64,000 nt of DNA from Pseudobacteriovorax sp. (GTDB taxonomy: Bacteria; Bdellovibrionota_B; Oligoflexia; Oligoflexales; Oligoflexaceae). Below, in pieces: positions 1-9,070 of this stretch. The position numbers and the translations under genes were made by a program. The notes beneath the pieces were generated by a model. It did not search any database. It saw nothing but the letters and a program-made list of their open reading frames with translations, and was not told the DNA's origin. The stretch lies in contig JABSRP010000022.1 in the NCBI GenBank assembly GCA_013215145.1, positions 1 through 64,000 on the forward strand. Reading direction: 5' to 3'. The stretch's first letter is position 1. Each line of letters opens with the position of its first letter.

Positions 1-75
1 ATGGCTTTTTCATATCCAGACAACTCCCCAGAAATATTGACCCATATAGATTACAGCCTTAAGTTAACGGCATTG
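1..75. other. Window edge: possible starts or ends of flanking genes
   Basis: Downstream of the HMG-CoA reductase stop, the minus strand shows a GGGGAG ribosome-binding-like site (29 to 24) ten bases before an ATG at 13-11, which would begin MKKP and leave the window, so a further leftward gene may start here. On the plus strand a frame is open from base 1 to a TGA at 79-81 (26 codons), which could equally be the tail of a rightward gene. Neither can be decided from the bases available. Confidence 0.25.
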
Positions 76-2790
76 TTATGACTTGCCGTAATATTTCAGC
101 AGGCGGATTGAGTTGGCGACCAAGCGATCAACAAACTCATAATTTCGCGAGGTGTGCCCCAAAAGATAGAACCCGAGCCGATTAATAAAAAAGTCTTGTA
201 TGGATCGCTGACAACCCGTCAGCCATAGATCTGGGTTTATGTCGAGACCGCTTTCCTTAGATAGGAGGTCTCTGTGTTGCTCAATCAGTTCATCGATATC
301 CCATTTTGAAAAATGCTCGCTGATAGTGAACGCTAGAAGCTCCATGAGGTCTCTCTGAGGTATATGCCAAGTGGCTAACTCCCAATCATAGGCAAATAGT
401 TTTGGACCCTCTATCTCACAGTTATTAATAGCAAGGTTTCTAGGATTAAAGTCATTATGAATCAAAGTGTGTGGCAATTGATCCATGTCGCGCCACATAT
501 TTTCAAGGTCATCCACGATATCGTTTCCGATTTGAAAGGCTTCTCCAGTGACTAGATCAGGGAATTCCGTCCGGTTAGATCCTAGCATAACTCTGAATAG
601 TTCTTTCATGGGGAGACAGATCTTACTACTCGGCGCGTCTTCTATGAGCCACGGCAGGTTGTTATCTTGCAGTTGCTTGCCGAAATACATGCTATGGAAG
701 CTTGCAGCGCCGTGGATGGCCACTTGAATATCGGATTTTGTCCACGCATCGGGTACGTCGGCTTTATCCAAACAATCTAAATCCTCAAACGTCTCCATGA
801 TGACCAAGAAAGCTTCCCGACTCCTATCCACTAATGTGCCCATAATTTCGGGCATGTATTTCGTGATTTTTGGGTCGGTCATGCGATAGACTTCTATTTC
901 CTTGCTGTGACAATTAGTGAACCCTAGATGGTCTCGATGTTGGTTGATGAGGGAGGCGATCTTCGGTCCACTGATACTAGCGTAGCTTTGCAGCATAAGA
1001 ATCACCTCTTGATCGATGGGCTTGGATTTTATGACAGCTTTACGCTCCCATACTTTGCCGTCTTTTTCCAATTCGAGGCTGACAAATTTATGACCGATGA
1101 ATTTCTTGGCTTTTCTAGAGGTTAATTCTGTAATAATGCTACTACCGTCTGTGGTCGCAGCTTGATTTTTTACGGAAATTAGATTTGCATCTTGAGTCCA
1201 TGACTTATGGAGTACTTTGCTGACAAACTGTTTGGTCAAATGCTCCTCTTTCAACCATTCTATGGGTCTATTGCGACCAAGCTTTTCGTGTGCTGAGGCA
1301 AAGGTGCCATTGGCTAGTGCCGAAAGGGTCGAAAGATCCAGAGCCAGGCAATAGGAAGCGATAATCTCAGCGAGTTTAACCGCATGTCCAGGACCAGCAC
1401 AGCCGATCATCTTTAGAAATTGGTTTTGATTTGGAAGTCCCGTTCCGCCACCCACTGTTCCAATAATGAGTGAGGGCAATAGCAAACTGCAGTAAATACC
1501 CTCAGGCTCGGGTGTTAACTGCAATTGACCTAAACTGGATTCATGGACGCAGGCCATATCTTGACCAGTAGAGGCAAAAATAGCCGCTATGGTATTGGCG
1601 ATATTAATATTAGCTCCGATCACTCCCGACTGGATTCCACCTGCTAATATGTTTTGAAATAGGGCAATGACGTGTTCAGGTTCTACCTTCATGATGCGCA
1701 GCAGAGTTTTCTTTGGAATAAATGCTTCCGCTAATACACGAATACCGCGCCCAGCTATAAACGATCGAAGATTAACCTTTTTGTCGCCGCTAATATTTGA
1801 GTCGATATTGAAGCTAGCGAGCTCAATACCAAAGTAGTCGCGCATCTGTTGGATAATCCACTGGCAGGCATGCCATGTGGTTGTTGTCGTCATATTCTGA
1901 CCAGCGGCGTCGCCGGTTTCATAAACAAAATTGATGTGGACTGCGCGACCCATCATGATGGGTTCTATTTCTGTAAGAACGGCATGATTGGATACCTCAG
2001 AAATCTTTTGTCTCAGTTCGGGAATATGACCTATCACCCAATCAGACAAAAATCTCGCCTCTTCAATATCGTGGCAATGAAACAGCGGAGCGCGCATCAT
2101 TCGTTGGTTAAGCACCCGTGCGGTAACGCCACCCGAAGCCGTTAGCAATCTTGCACCGCGTGAAGCTGATGCGACGAGAGCTCCCTCAGAGGCCCCAAAG
2201 GGGGCGTAAAACAACCCACTGGCTTTTTCCCCCATGATCAAAAGTGGACCTACTAATCCGACGGGGATTTCAACCGAGCCTACGAGATTTTCAATATTAT
2301 TTGTAAGAGATTCAGGATCGAAGGTTTTAGGAGCGATGGAATCGAAAGTTTCTCCCGTATGATCCTCGATAAATTTAAGTCGTTCGGCCCGAGACTTTTC
2401 TGTATATAAGCCCCGTCCTGGTATGCGTCGTGCCTCGGAGTCGAAATCGTTTTGTTCCTTTAGAGCTTTTTGGTGCTCATTCATCCGATTGCTATTGATT
2501 CCCCACAAAATAGCGGCCGACCTGGAGTCATAGGAGCCAAGGGTCACAATGAGCTCTTGGTTCGACGAGATTTCGATTCCAGTCACCGTGGTGGTTAATT
2601 CGTCTGATAATCCATCATGGAGCAGATTCATCCGCGTCACGGTTCCTACTCTTGGTAAGATTTCCATATAGGATTGGGGAACCAGAAGCTTCAGCTGCTG
2701 TTTTTGTATGTCTAAGATCGGGAAGACGTGGTCGGTTTCGTCACCTGGAATTCTTAATTTGACCTGCTTTGTCTCGCTCACAACCAGCAC
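76..2790 (-). CDS. Class I HMG-CoA reductase fused to APH-like kinase domain
   Basis: The protein is a 904-aa fusion. Residues about 120-515 are a class I HMG-CoA reductase, which makes mevalonate from HMG-CoA with NAD(P)H. All four catalytic positions are visible: Glu202 in ASEGALVAS, DKK at 336-338, Asp411 in GQDMA and His501 in ASAHEKLGRN. The cofactor and substrate motifs TGDAAGQNM and GTVGGGTG are also present. Residues about 565-904 form an aminoglycoside/choline-kinase-like domain with the catalytic loop HNDFNPRN (778-785) and the metal-binding Asp802 in YDWE. The first 105 residues are a separate beta-rich domain, possibly PilZ-like but without its RxxxR and NxSxxG motifs. The frame opens at GTG 2790, but GTG 2781 has better spacing to an AAGAGG site. 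The gene is divergent from the UbiA operon. I know of no standard HMGR with a C-terminal kinase; what the kinase phosphorylates is unknown, and mevalonate or a prenol is only a guess. Confidence 0.9.
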   Translation of the reverse strand: MLVVSETKQVKLRIPGDETDHVFPILDIQKQQLKLLVPQSYMEILPRVGTVTRMNLLHDGLSDELTTTVTGIEISSNQELIVTLGSYDSRSAAILWGINSNRMNEHQKALKEQNDFDSEARRIPGRGLYTEKSRAERLKFIEDHTGETFDSIAPKTFDPESLTNNIENLVGSVEIPVGLVGPLLIMGEKASGLFYAPFGASEGALVASASRGARLLTASGGVTARVLNQRMMRAPLFHCHDIEEARFLSDWVIGHIPELRQKISEVSNHAVLTEIEPIMMGRAVHINFVYETGDAAGQNMTTTTTWHACQWIIQQMRDYFGIELASFNIDSNISGDKKVNLRSFIAGRGIRVLAEAFIPKKTLLRIMKVEPEHVIALFQNILAGGIQSGVIGANINIANTIAAIFASTGQDMACVHESSLGQLQLTPEPEGIYCSLLLPSLIIGTVGGGTGLPNQNQFLKMIGCAGPGHAVKLAEIIASYCLALDLSTLSALANGTFASAHEKLGRNRPIEWLKEEHLTKQFVSKVLHKSWTQDANLISVKNQAATTDGSSIITELTSRKAKKFIGHKFVSLELEKDGKVWERKAVIKSKPIDQEVILMLQSYASISGPKIASLINQHRDHLGFTNCHSKEIEVYRMTDPKITKYMPEIMGTLVDRSREAFLVIMETFEDLDCLDKADVPDAWTKSDIQVAIHGAASFHSMYFGKQLQDNNLPWLIEDAPSSKICLPMKELFRVMLGSNRTEFPDLVTGEAFQIGNDIVDDLENMWRDMDQLPHTLIHNDFNPRNLAINNCEIEGPKLFAYDWELATWHIPQRDLMELLAFTISEHFSKWDIDELIEQHRDLLSKESGLDINPDLWLTGCQRSIQDFFINRLGFYLLGHTSRNYEFVDRLVANSIRLLKYYGKS

Positions 2791-2899
2791 CTCTTGGGAT
2801 TAAAGCCCAACATATTGCGGGGCTTATCAAAGTCGTCGGTCTGATTAATGTCAAATTTAGAAGAATATCAAGCCTATAAATATAACCTAATGATAATGG

Positions 2900-3067
2900 C
2901 TAGTTAATCAACACTTTGGTAAGCTCAGGTTGCCCATCCTCAGTTATTTTGACGCCAATTTCAACGTTATTAGGTTGGCCACGGTCAACTAGGGTGTTCA
3001 CCCCTTGGCTTTTCAGTAAATCACTAAGCTCTTGGCAGAAGTCCCTGCCATCGCGGGTTGCTGTCAT
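2900..3067 (-). CDS. Small 55-aa hypothetical protein
   Basis: This short frame begins MTATRDGRDF and ends KVLIN, with a strong AAGGAGA ribosome-binding site seven bases before the ATG. It is acidic, has one Cys, no signal peptide and no membrane segment. It lies 110 bases upstream of the HMG-CoA reductase fusion in the same direction and may be co-transcribed with it. I do not recognise the family. The good ribosome-binding site and sensible composition support a real gene. Confidence 0.6.
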   Translation of the reverse strand: MTATRDGRDFCQELSDLLKSQGVNTLVDRGQPNNVEIGVKITEDGQPELTKVLIN

Positions 3068-3236
3068 CGATTGTCTCCTTGGTGCTGTCGGTATGACGCA
3101 TACTCGCCTCTATGGGCTCTTTTGTCAACATTAAATTAACCATAAATGGCCAAGGGTGAAAAAGATGTCCAGGACTACTTTACCCTTGCTGTTGCGGTAC
3201 ACTATCATAGAATATTCAGACATTTGGAGGTTTTTT

Positions 3237-4151
3237 TTGACGAACGACGATACAAAATCGGGGAAACTGACAGGACTGTGGCAATGGTCTATGGAGCGAT
3301 TTCCCGTTTTTCACTGGATATTTGCAGCGGTTCTATTTAGTGGGCCCTATGTATGGCAGCATCGTTTTGGATCTGAGCAAGCGGGCTCGGATGTCCTGCT
3401 GTTTTTTACGAGCTTTTGTTTTTTTCTACTGTTGAGAGTTTTTGATGAGCACAAAGACTACGAGCTAGATTGTAAAAACCATCCCCAACGCGTTCTGCAG
3501 CGTGGAGTGATTTCCCTCGGTGATCTGAAAGTTCTGGGTATTGCGGCTGCAATCGTCACGCTTCTGGTCACCTTCCTGCGTGGGAATGAAGACGCTGTGG
3601 GAGGGCTGCTTTGGCCAGCATACGTAATGACCATGCTGTGGGCAGGTCTCATGGCTAAAGAGTTTTTTGTGGGGGATTGGCTCGAGACGAACCTGCCTCT
3701 TTATGGTCTTTCGCACATGGCGATCATGTTTCCTCTTTCACTTTGGTTTATGACTCTGACGAACCCAAGCCTTTCTAACATCGGATTCCTTGATGTATTG
3801 GTCATGGGGGTGAACTTCTTTACTGGTGCTATCGGTGAAGTCGCGAGAAAAACCTATGCGCCTTCCGATGAGCGTGATGGCGTTGATTCCTATACTAAAA
3901 ATTTCGGTGTGGCCGGTACGACGATGATACTAAACGCCTTCTCACTTATACTTGTGGCCATGACAGCTATTGTCATTGAAGGCCATTATTTTTCCGTCCT
4001 AAGTGTTGCCGCTTTGGTGTTCACGATTCTATGTAATCGCAGTTATAGGAAGCAGCCTACCACTGAGGCCGCAAAAAAAGTGGAAAACAGTCACAGTTTA
4101 CTTTTGATGGCAAACTATACAGCATTGCTTTTAGGAATCGGTTTTTTATAG
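3237..4151 (+). CDS. UbiA-family membrane prenyltransferase
   Basis: A polytopic membrane protein of about 304 aa with seven to nine hydrophobic segments. It has the two Asp-rich loops of UbiA enzymes, which transfer a prenyl chain from a diphosphate to an acceptor: loop 1 contains RVFDEHKDYELD and loop 2 contains GEVARKTYAPSDERDGVDSY. The frame is open from a GTG at 3156, but I choose TTG 3237 because GGAGG (3226-3230) sits six bases upstream and the extra 27 residues are poor. It is the first gene of an operon, with nine bases to the next gene. The acceptor and the prenyl chain length cannot be read from the sequence. Loop 1 is DEHKDYELD rather than the classical NDxxDxxxD, so the substrate may be unusual. 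Confidence 0.85.
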   Translation: MTNDDTKSGKLTGLWQWSMERFPVFHWIFAAVLFSGPYVWQHRFGSEQAGSDVLLFFTSFCFFLLLRVFDEHKDYELDCKNHPQRVLQRGVISLGDLKVLGIAAAIVTLLVTFLRGNEDAVGGLLWPAYVMTMLWAGLMAKEFFVGDWLETNLPLYGLSHMAIMFPLSLWFMTLTNPSLSNIGFLDVLVMGVNFFTGAIGEVARKTYAPSDERDGVDSYTKNFGVAGTTMILNAFSLILVAMTAIVIEGHYFSVLSVAALVFTILCNRSYRKQPTTEAAKKVENSHSLLLMANYTALLLGIGFL

Positions 4152-4160
4152 GACATTGAT

Positions 4161-6854
4161 ATGAATTTTCCGTTAGGTTCCCACGAGCTGTACTCCTCCG
4201 ATTCTGATGTTTTGGGTGGCAAAGCGTTTAATCTTGTATGGCTATCTCGGCAGGGATTTCCGGTCCCAAAGTTTTGGGTTGTGGATGCCGATATGATTTC
4301 GGATATTTTCCGCGCCAATCAGTTTCATCTGCCTGGTGGATTAGACAGATTAGAGCCGGCAAAAGTTTCGATTCTCCTTGCAGAAATTCGCGATAAGATT
4401 GCTTCGTTTGTTTTAACAGAGCCGCAGCGCAATGGCTTGCAGACGGTCCTTGAGCCATTGATTCAGGCAGAGTCGTTTTTTGCCGTCCGTTCGTCTGCTG
4501 TCGGTGAGGACAGTGCGGGGGCATCCTTTGCTGGACAAATGGATTCATTCTTATTTCAAAAAACCATGGATCAAGTGGAACAAAGCTTATTCAGATGCAT
4601 CGCAAGCTTCTTCAACGAGCGAGCTTTTTTCTATCGCTTGGAAAAGGGTTTGCCTGTAGATAATATCCGAGGAGCCGTGGTGATCCAAGAGATGGTTTTT
4701 GGCGAGGTTTCTGGAGTCTTTTTTACAGCCAATCCCATCTCGGGCAAACGGGACGAGGGGCTCATCTCCGCTTGCTATGGTTGTGGTGAGGGAGTCGTGT
4801 CAGGAGTCTGTAACACCGATGAGTTTACCCTGGCGATGAAGAATGGAGATATCCGGTCACAGCAGATCAGCACCAAGGATGTGCAGTGTGTCTTCGATCA
4901 AGACCTAGGGTACGGTACAAAAGAAGTTCCTATAGATCAAGCCCTTCAGGAGTCATCCTGTCTGTCTCCTAACGAATTGCTGGCGCTTTGGTCAGCAGGG
5001 AAAGCCATTTCTGATGGTTATCGTTTCCCTCAGGATATTGAGTGGACCATTCGCGATCAACAAATTTTTATCTTACAATCGAGACCGGTAACTAAGTTAC
5101 CTGACCCCAGGGCCTGCCGTGGAAAAGAAATTGTTTGGGATAACTCTAATATCCAAGAAAGCTACAACGGTGTGACGACTCCGTTAACTTTCTCCTTTGC
5201 TAGTCAGGCTTACGCTATGGTCTATGAGCAGACTTGCCATGTGCTAGGAATCAAACCTGAAGTGATTCAAAAAATGACCCCTACCTTTGAGAATCTGATT
5301 GGTCTGATAAACGGACGCGTCTATTACAATATTAATAACTGGTACCGTGGTTTACTCGTCTTGCCATCATTTGGTACCAATAAAGCAGATATGGAACGTA
5401 TGATGGGGCTACAAGACCCCGTGGACTTTGTTGAAGATCAAGTTTTGACGAAAAGAGAAAAACTACAGAGGCTGCCGCAGCTGCTGTCAACTCTAGTCAA
5501 AATGCTTAAATCCTTCAGGCAGATGCCAAAACTTGTGGATCAGTTTCTCGAAAACTTCGAATACCATTATCGTAAAATAAAACGAAACCATATCCATAGA
5601 CTCGAGGTGCCTCAGCTGATTGAGATGGGGCGATATCTGAAAAAAAATGTTCAAATGGATTGGACGACTCCGATTCTTAATGATTTTTATGTGATGATGA
5701 TGAATGGTCGCGTCCATCGCTCCCTTGTAGCAGCCAAAATAGAACGTCCTGAATCTTTGCAGAACAACTTAATGGCTGGTGAAGAAGGTATCGAGAGTAC
5801 CGAACCAACAAAGTACCTCCTAAGACTCTGCGATTTGATCAGGGAAAACGAGGGATTGATGGAGGTATTTGCTGGAGACACTAAAGGAATCTATGAAGCG
5901 CTACAGGTAAATCATCCAGAGTTTTTTGCAGACTGTTTGCAGTATATTGAACGCTATGGTGATCGCACAATGGGTGAGCTGAAACTAGAGTCTATCACTC
6001 TTCGGCAGGATCCGTCGTTTATGTTTGATGTGATTAAGAATTATTTAAAGAACGATCAACTAAGCCTTGCCTCTCTCGGTGAGAGGGAAGAAGAGATGCG
6101 CATCAATGCAGAAAAAGAAGCCTATACGGCGGCTAGAAAGCAAGGTCTACTATCAAAATGGAAGCTTAAGCGCAATGTGAAGCGTCTTCGTGAAGCTGTA
6201 AAAAATCGCGAGAATATGCGGTTAGCTAGAACGAGACTATTTGGTTTATATCGATCCATTTATCTCGAAATCGGCGAGCAGTTAGCGTTTTATGGACATT
6301 TAGATGATCCGAGAGATATATTTTATCTTTCCTACGATGAGTTGAATGCTTTTGATGAAGGGCGTAGCATCCAAACCCATTTTAAGGGCTTGGTAAAGTC
6401 AAGAAAGGCGGAGTATGCCTCCTACGAAGCCGAGGAACCTCCCCATCACTTCAAAACTAAGGGCACTCCTTATTATCAAAATACTTATGTCTACGAAGGC
6501 GATCAAGAAGACATTGATCCGAACCTAAAGGTATTCAAGGGCTTAGGTTGTTATCCAGGTATCGTCACAGCAAAAGTCAAAATTATCTTCAAACCCGAAG
6601 AAGCGGCTGATATCGATGGACAGATTCTGTGTACGGTGCGGACCGACCCTGGTTGGGCACCGCTGTTTCCAAGCAGTGGTGGTATTTTGGTTGAGAGAGG
6701 GTCCACCTTATCGCACTCCGCGGTGGTGGCTCGTGAACTCGGTATACCCGCTGTTGTAGGTGTTCCCGGAATCACAAAGCTACTCAAGGATGGCGACCTG
6801 ATTCGACTCGATGGTGAGGCTGGTACCATAACGCGGCTCGAGGACGATGAGTGA
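4161..6854 (+). CDS. Rifampin-phosphotransferase-like ATP dikinase
   Basis: An 897-aa soluble enzyme. Residues 1-315 are a PPDK/PEP-synthase-type ATP-grasp domain (GGKAFNLVWL near 19; RSSAVGED near 110; QEMVFGEVSGVFF; EWTIRDQQIFILQSRPVT near 300). A middle region of about 450 residues follows, then a C-terminal swivelling phosphohistidine domain with GSTLSHSAVVARELG, the carrier His being residue 852. There is no PEP/pyruvate TIM barrel. This order and length match rifampin phosphotransferases (ATP domain, substrate domain, His domain), which move the ATP beta-phosphate to a hydroxyl of a small molecule, and not PEP synthase. Annotation pipelines may still call it PEP synthase or PEP/pyruvate-binding protein. 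Its stop overlaps the start of the AMP-ligase gene, so the two are translationally coupled. The substrate is probably a product or intermediate of this cluster (inference). Confidence 0.85.
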   Translation: MNFPLGSHELYSSDSDVLGGKAFNLVWLSRQGFPVPKFWVVDADMISDIFRANQFHLPGGLDRLEPAKVSILLAEIRDKIASFVLTEPQRNGLQTVLEPLIQAESFFAVRSSAVGEDSAGASFAGQMDSFLFQKTMDQVEQSLFRCIASFFNERAFFYRLEKGLPVDNIRGAVVIQEMVFGEVSGVFFTANPISGKRDEGLISACYGCGEGVVSGVCNTDEFTLAMKNGDIRSQQISTKDVQCVFDQDLGYGTKEVPIDQALQESSCLSPNELLALWSAGKAISDGYRFPQDIEWTIRDQQIFILQSRPVTKLPDPRACRGKEIVWDNSNIQESYNGVTTPLTFSFASQAYAMVYEQTCHVLGIKPEVIQKMTPTFENLIGLINGRVYYNINNWYRGLLVLPSFGTNKADMERMMGLQDPVDFVEDQVLTKREKLQRLPQLLSTLVKMLKSFRQMPKLVDQFLENFEYHYRKIKRNHIHRLEVPQLIEMGRYLKKNVQMDWTTPILNDFYVMMMNGRVHRSLVAAKIERPESLQNNLMAGEEGIESTEPTKYLLRLCDLIRENEGLMEVFAGDTKGIYEALQVNHPEFFADCLQYIERYGDRTMGELKLESITLRQDPSFMFDVIKNYLKNDQLSLASLGEREEEMRINAEKEAYTAARKQGLLSKWKLKRNVKRLREAVKNRENMRLARTRLFGLYRSIYLEIGEQLAFYGHLDDPRDIFYLSYDELNAFDEGRSIQTHFKGLVKSRKAEYASYEAEEPPHHFKTKGTPYYQNTYVYEGDQEDIDPNLKVFKGLGCYPGIVTAKVKIIFKPEEAADIDGQILCTVRTDPGWAPLFPSSGGILVERGSTLSHSAVVARELGIPAVVGVPGITKLLKDGDLIRLDGEAGTITRLEDDE

Positions 6855-8779
6855 AAGAGTTTCGTGGTGTTGCAGAGAAAATTCGTCTCACTGCCCAAAC
6901 ATATCCAGATAGAATTGCAGTTCGCTTACCGGTATTTTCCGATGCAGAGTTTACTGGTTATCAGGATTTTTCCTTTGACGCCATAGCTAGTCAAGTGCAG
7001 GCTTTCCAACGGGGATTAAGACGCTCTGGAGTCAAGCCTGGAGATAGGATCGTTCTGCTTTTTCCTCTGTCTTTGGATCTTATTGCTTTGATGCTGGCAG
7101 TTCTAGGTGTTGGCGCCGTTGTGACTTTCATCGATACGGGGATGAAGCGCAGCCATATCCTTAAATCATTAAAAAGTATTCGTCCTCGGGCTCTCGTTAC
7201 CACAAGACAGATTGCAGCGTTTCGTTGGATGATTCCTACTCTGTGGTCCTTTAGAGTTTATAGTGTAGACGTTGATGGTTGGTATTTTCGATCTCATGAA
7301 GAGCTGATTTGTAGAGATACTACTAAGACGGATCCCGTTTATATCCCAAATAAAACCGATCCAGCCTTAATTACCTTTACTTCAGGGACCACTGGTCTAC
7401 CGAAAGCCGCGAACAGAGATCATGGAATCATCTATCATCAGCATATGGCTCTTAACGAAGCCATTGGGTCATTAGGCCAGAACCTAAAGGTCATGCATTG
7501 TTTTCCTGTTGCCATTCTTCATCACTTAGCCAACGGTGATTGTATAAGCATGCCCCCTATTGATCTTAGTGTTCCCGGTCTTGCTCATCCACAGTGGGTG
7601 ATGGAGACTCTGAAAAGCCACCAAATCCAATTGTTTGGCGGTGCTCCGGCATTCATGTCCTCAGTTATGAAATATTTGGATCAGTTTCCTCAAGCGACTG
7701 AGGGTTGTGATCTTAAGATGATCTTTATCGGTGGCGCTCCACTCGGTATCCAACTAGCACAGAAAGTGGAAAAGCACTTTCCAGAGAGCCAAAATCTAAT
7801 TTTATATGGAAGCACAGAAGCTGAACCGATGGCGGAAAACTCCCTTAGCGAGTTTGTTCAATCCATGGCAAAGGGAGTTTATAACGTTGGTCTGCCTACA
7901 CCGTCCGCAAACATTCGGATTGTGGATGTTTCTGAAGGGAAAGAGGTTCAGGAAGGAAACTTGGATGATGTGACGGATGGAGGCGTAGGAGAGGTTTGGG
8001 TTTCTGGTGAGCATGTGGTGCGAGAGTACCTTTTTCATGAAACGGCAAATCGCGAAACAAAGATCCGCGATCATGGCGTCGTGTGGCACCGAACAGGTGA
8101 TCTTGCGTCGAGAAACGAGGCAGGCGAGTTATGCCTCGAAGGACGTCTTGGTCAAAATCTCGCTATAGATGGGGAGATGATTTATCCTCAGGAAATTCTG
8201 AATCAGCTGGGTAGCGTTCACAGCCTTGGCGAGGCGACTTTGCTTCTTTATCAAGACCGTCTTTGTCTAGTTTATGATGGGGATTCACGGCAAGATGATG
8301 AGCTTTTTGAAACACAGATAAAAAAACATATACCTACAAACCTTTCTAATTTTGCTGTCTATCGCCTGTCTGCCCTACCGAAGGATCGCCGTCATAATTC
8401 AAAAATTCATCTCCCCGGGGTTAAAGAAGCTTTACATCGCTTTCAAACAAACCCCAGTTGGGATCTGTTTCTGACGGGAAAGACAGCGGCAGAAGATCGG
8501 GCAAGACTATCGCGTTTATTTAACCTTTCTTGCGAGAGTAGTCTGGCTCCGGCATATTTTCTATTGGAGAGTCATGGCGTTGCTTTATGGCAAGCCTCAA
8601 ACCGCTGTTATGAGGCTTATAGTTTATGTATTGAGGCAGATACCATTGTCGTGGGTCGGCATTGCTGGACTTTTAACAGTGAGCGGGAACAGATGGATGG
8701 TTTGATGAGATTCTTGAGGAGGAAGCGTGAGTTTAAGGGAAAGACTATAGTGTGGAGTGAAGAGGTTGAGAGGCTTTGA
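6851..8779 (+). CDS. OleC-like AMP-dependent synthetase/ligase
   Basis: A 642-aa member of the adenylate-forming (ANL) superfamily, which activates a carboxylate with ATP. Visible motifs are the P-loop TFTSGTTGLPKA, YGSTEAEPMA, HRTGDLAS, the hinge GRLGQNLAIDGEMIYP and a C-terminal Lys in HNSKIHLPG. The segments CFPVAILHHLANG, the proline-rich PPIDLSVPG and FGGAPAFM resemble the olefin beta-lactone synthetase OleC and related fatty-acid ligases more than acyl-CoA synthetases. About 100 extra residues follow the usual end. The GTG start at 6851 overlaps the preceding stop by four bases. As third gene of the UbiA operon it probably activates, or lactonises, an acid made or prenylated by the cluster. 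The exact reaction is unknown. Confidence 0.85.
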   Translation: MKEFRGVAEKIRLTAQTYPDRIAVRLPVFSDAEFTGYQDFSFDAIASQVQAFQRGLRRSGVKPGDRIVLLFPLSLDLIALMLAVLGVGAVVTFIDTGMKRSHILKSLKSIRPRALVTTRQIAAFRWMIPTLWSFRVYSVDVDGWYFRSHEELICRDTTKTDPVYIPNKTDPALITFTSGTTGLPKAANRDHGIIYHQHMALNEAIGSLGQNLKVMHCFPVAILHHLANGDCISMPPIDLSVPGLAHPQWVMETLKSHQIQLFGGAPAFMSSVMKYLDQFPQATEGCDLKMIFIGGAPLGIQLAQKVEKHFPESQNLILYGSTEAEPMAENSLSEFVQSMAKGVYNVGLPTPSANIRIVDVSEGKEVQEGNLDDVTDGGVGEVWVSGEHVVREYLFHETANRETKIRDHGVVWHRTGDLASRNEAGELCLEGRLGQNLAIDGEMIYPQEILNQLGSVHSLGEATLLLYQDRLCLVYDGDSRQDDELFETQIKKHIPTNLSNFAVYRLSALPKDRRHNSKIHLPGVKEALHRFQTNPSWDLFLTGKTAAEDRARLSRLFNLSCESSLAPAYFLLESHGVALWQASNRCYEAYSLCIEADTIVVGRHCWTFNSEREQMDGLMRFLRRKREFKGKTIVWSEEVERL

Positions 8780-8879
8780 ATTGATAGTGGGTTCTTGGGT
8801 GGGAACTACGTAGATGTTGTTTAGGTTGTGGATAGAGATTACGATGGGGTTGTTTTTTTGTGAATCGATGTTATTTGTA

Positions 8880-8985
8880 TTTTCTAGGATAGTTGATAAC
8901 AAAACACTTCACCACTGTAGTTTTGCTTTTTCTTGAACTTCGGTGGCTTGGGTTCGTAAGTTTTGTTATCAACTATCCTAGAAAA
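8880..8985. repeat. Long hairpin element 1 (26-bp arms)
   Basis: Arms 8880-8905 and 8960-8985 are perfect reverse complements. The left arm ends in AAAAC, the right arm begins GTTTT, and 54 nt lie between them. The loop holds TGTAGTTTTGCTTTTTCTTG and ends TTCGTAA, resembling the loops of the elements at 9071 and 21746. There is no coding frame. It sits downstream of the AMP-ligase gene and might act as a transcription end or be a small mobile repeat. Confidence 0.85.
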
Positions 8986-9070
8986 AAACAAAAAACGTCA
9001 ATCCACAAACTTTTTTTCAACGCAGTAATTGATCTATGGTTAATTGTGGTGCATTGAGTGGATTGGGTAG

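Noticed and set aside
3156..3236. Upstream GTG start for the UbiA gene
   Set aside because: It lacks a ribosome-binding site, whereas GGAGG is placed exactly for TTG 3237.
4161..6854. Phosphoenolpyruvate synthase
   Set aside because: The C-terminal PEP/pyruvate barrel is missing and the phosphohistidine domain is at the very end, so the rifampin-phosphotransferase layout fits better.
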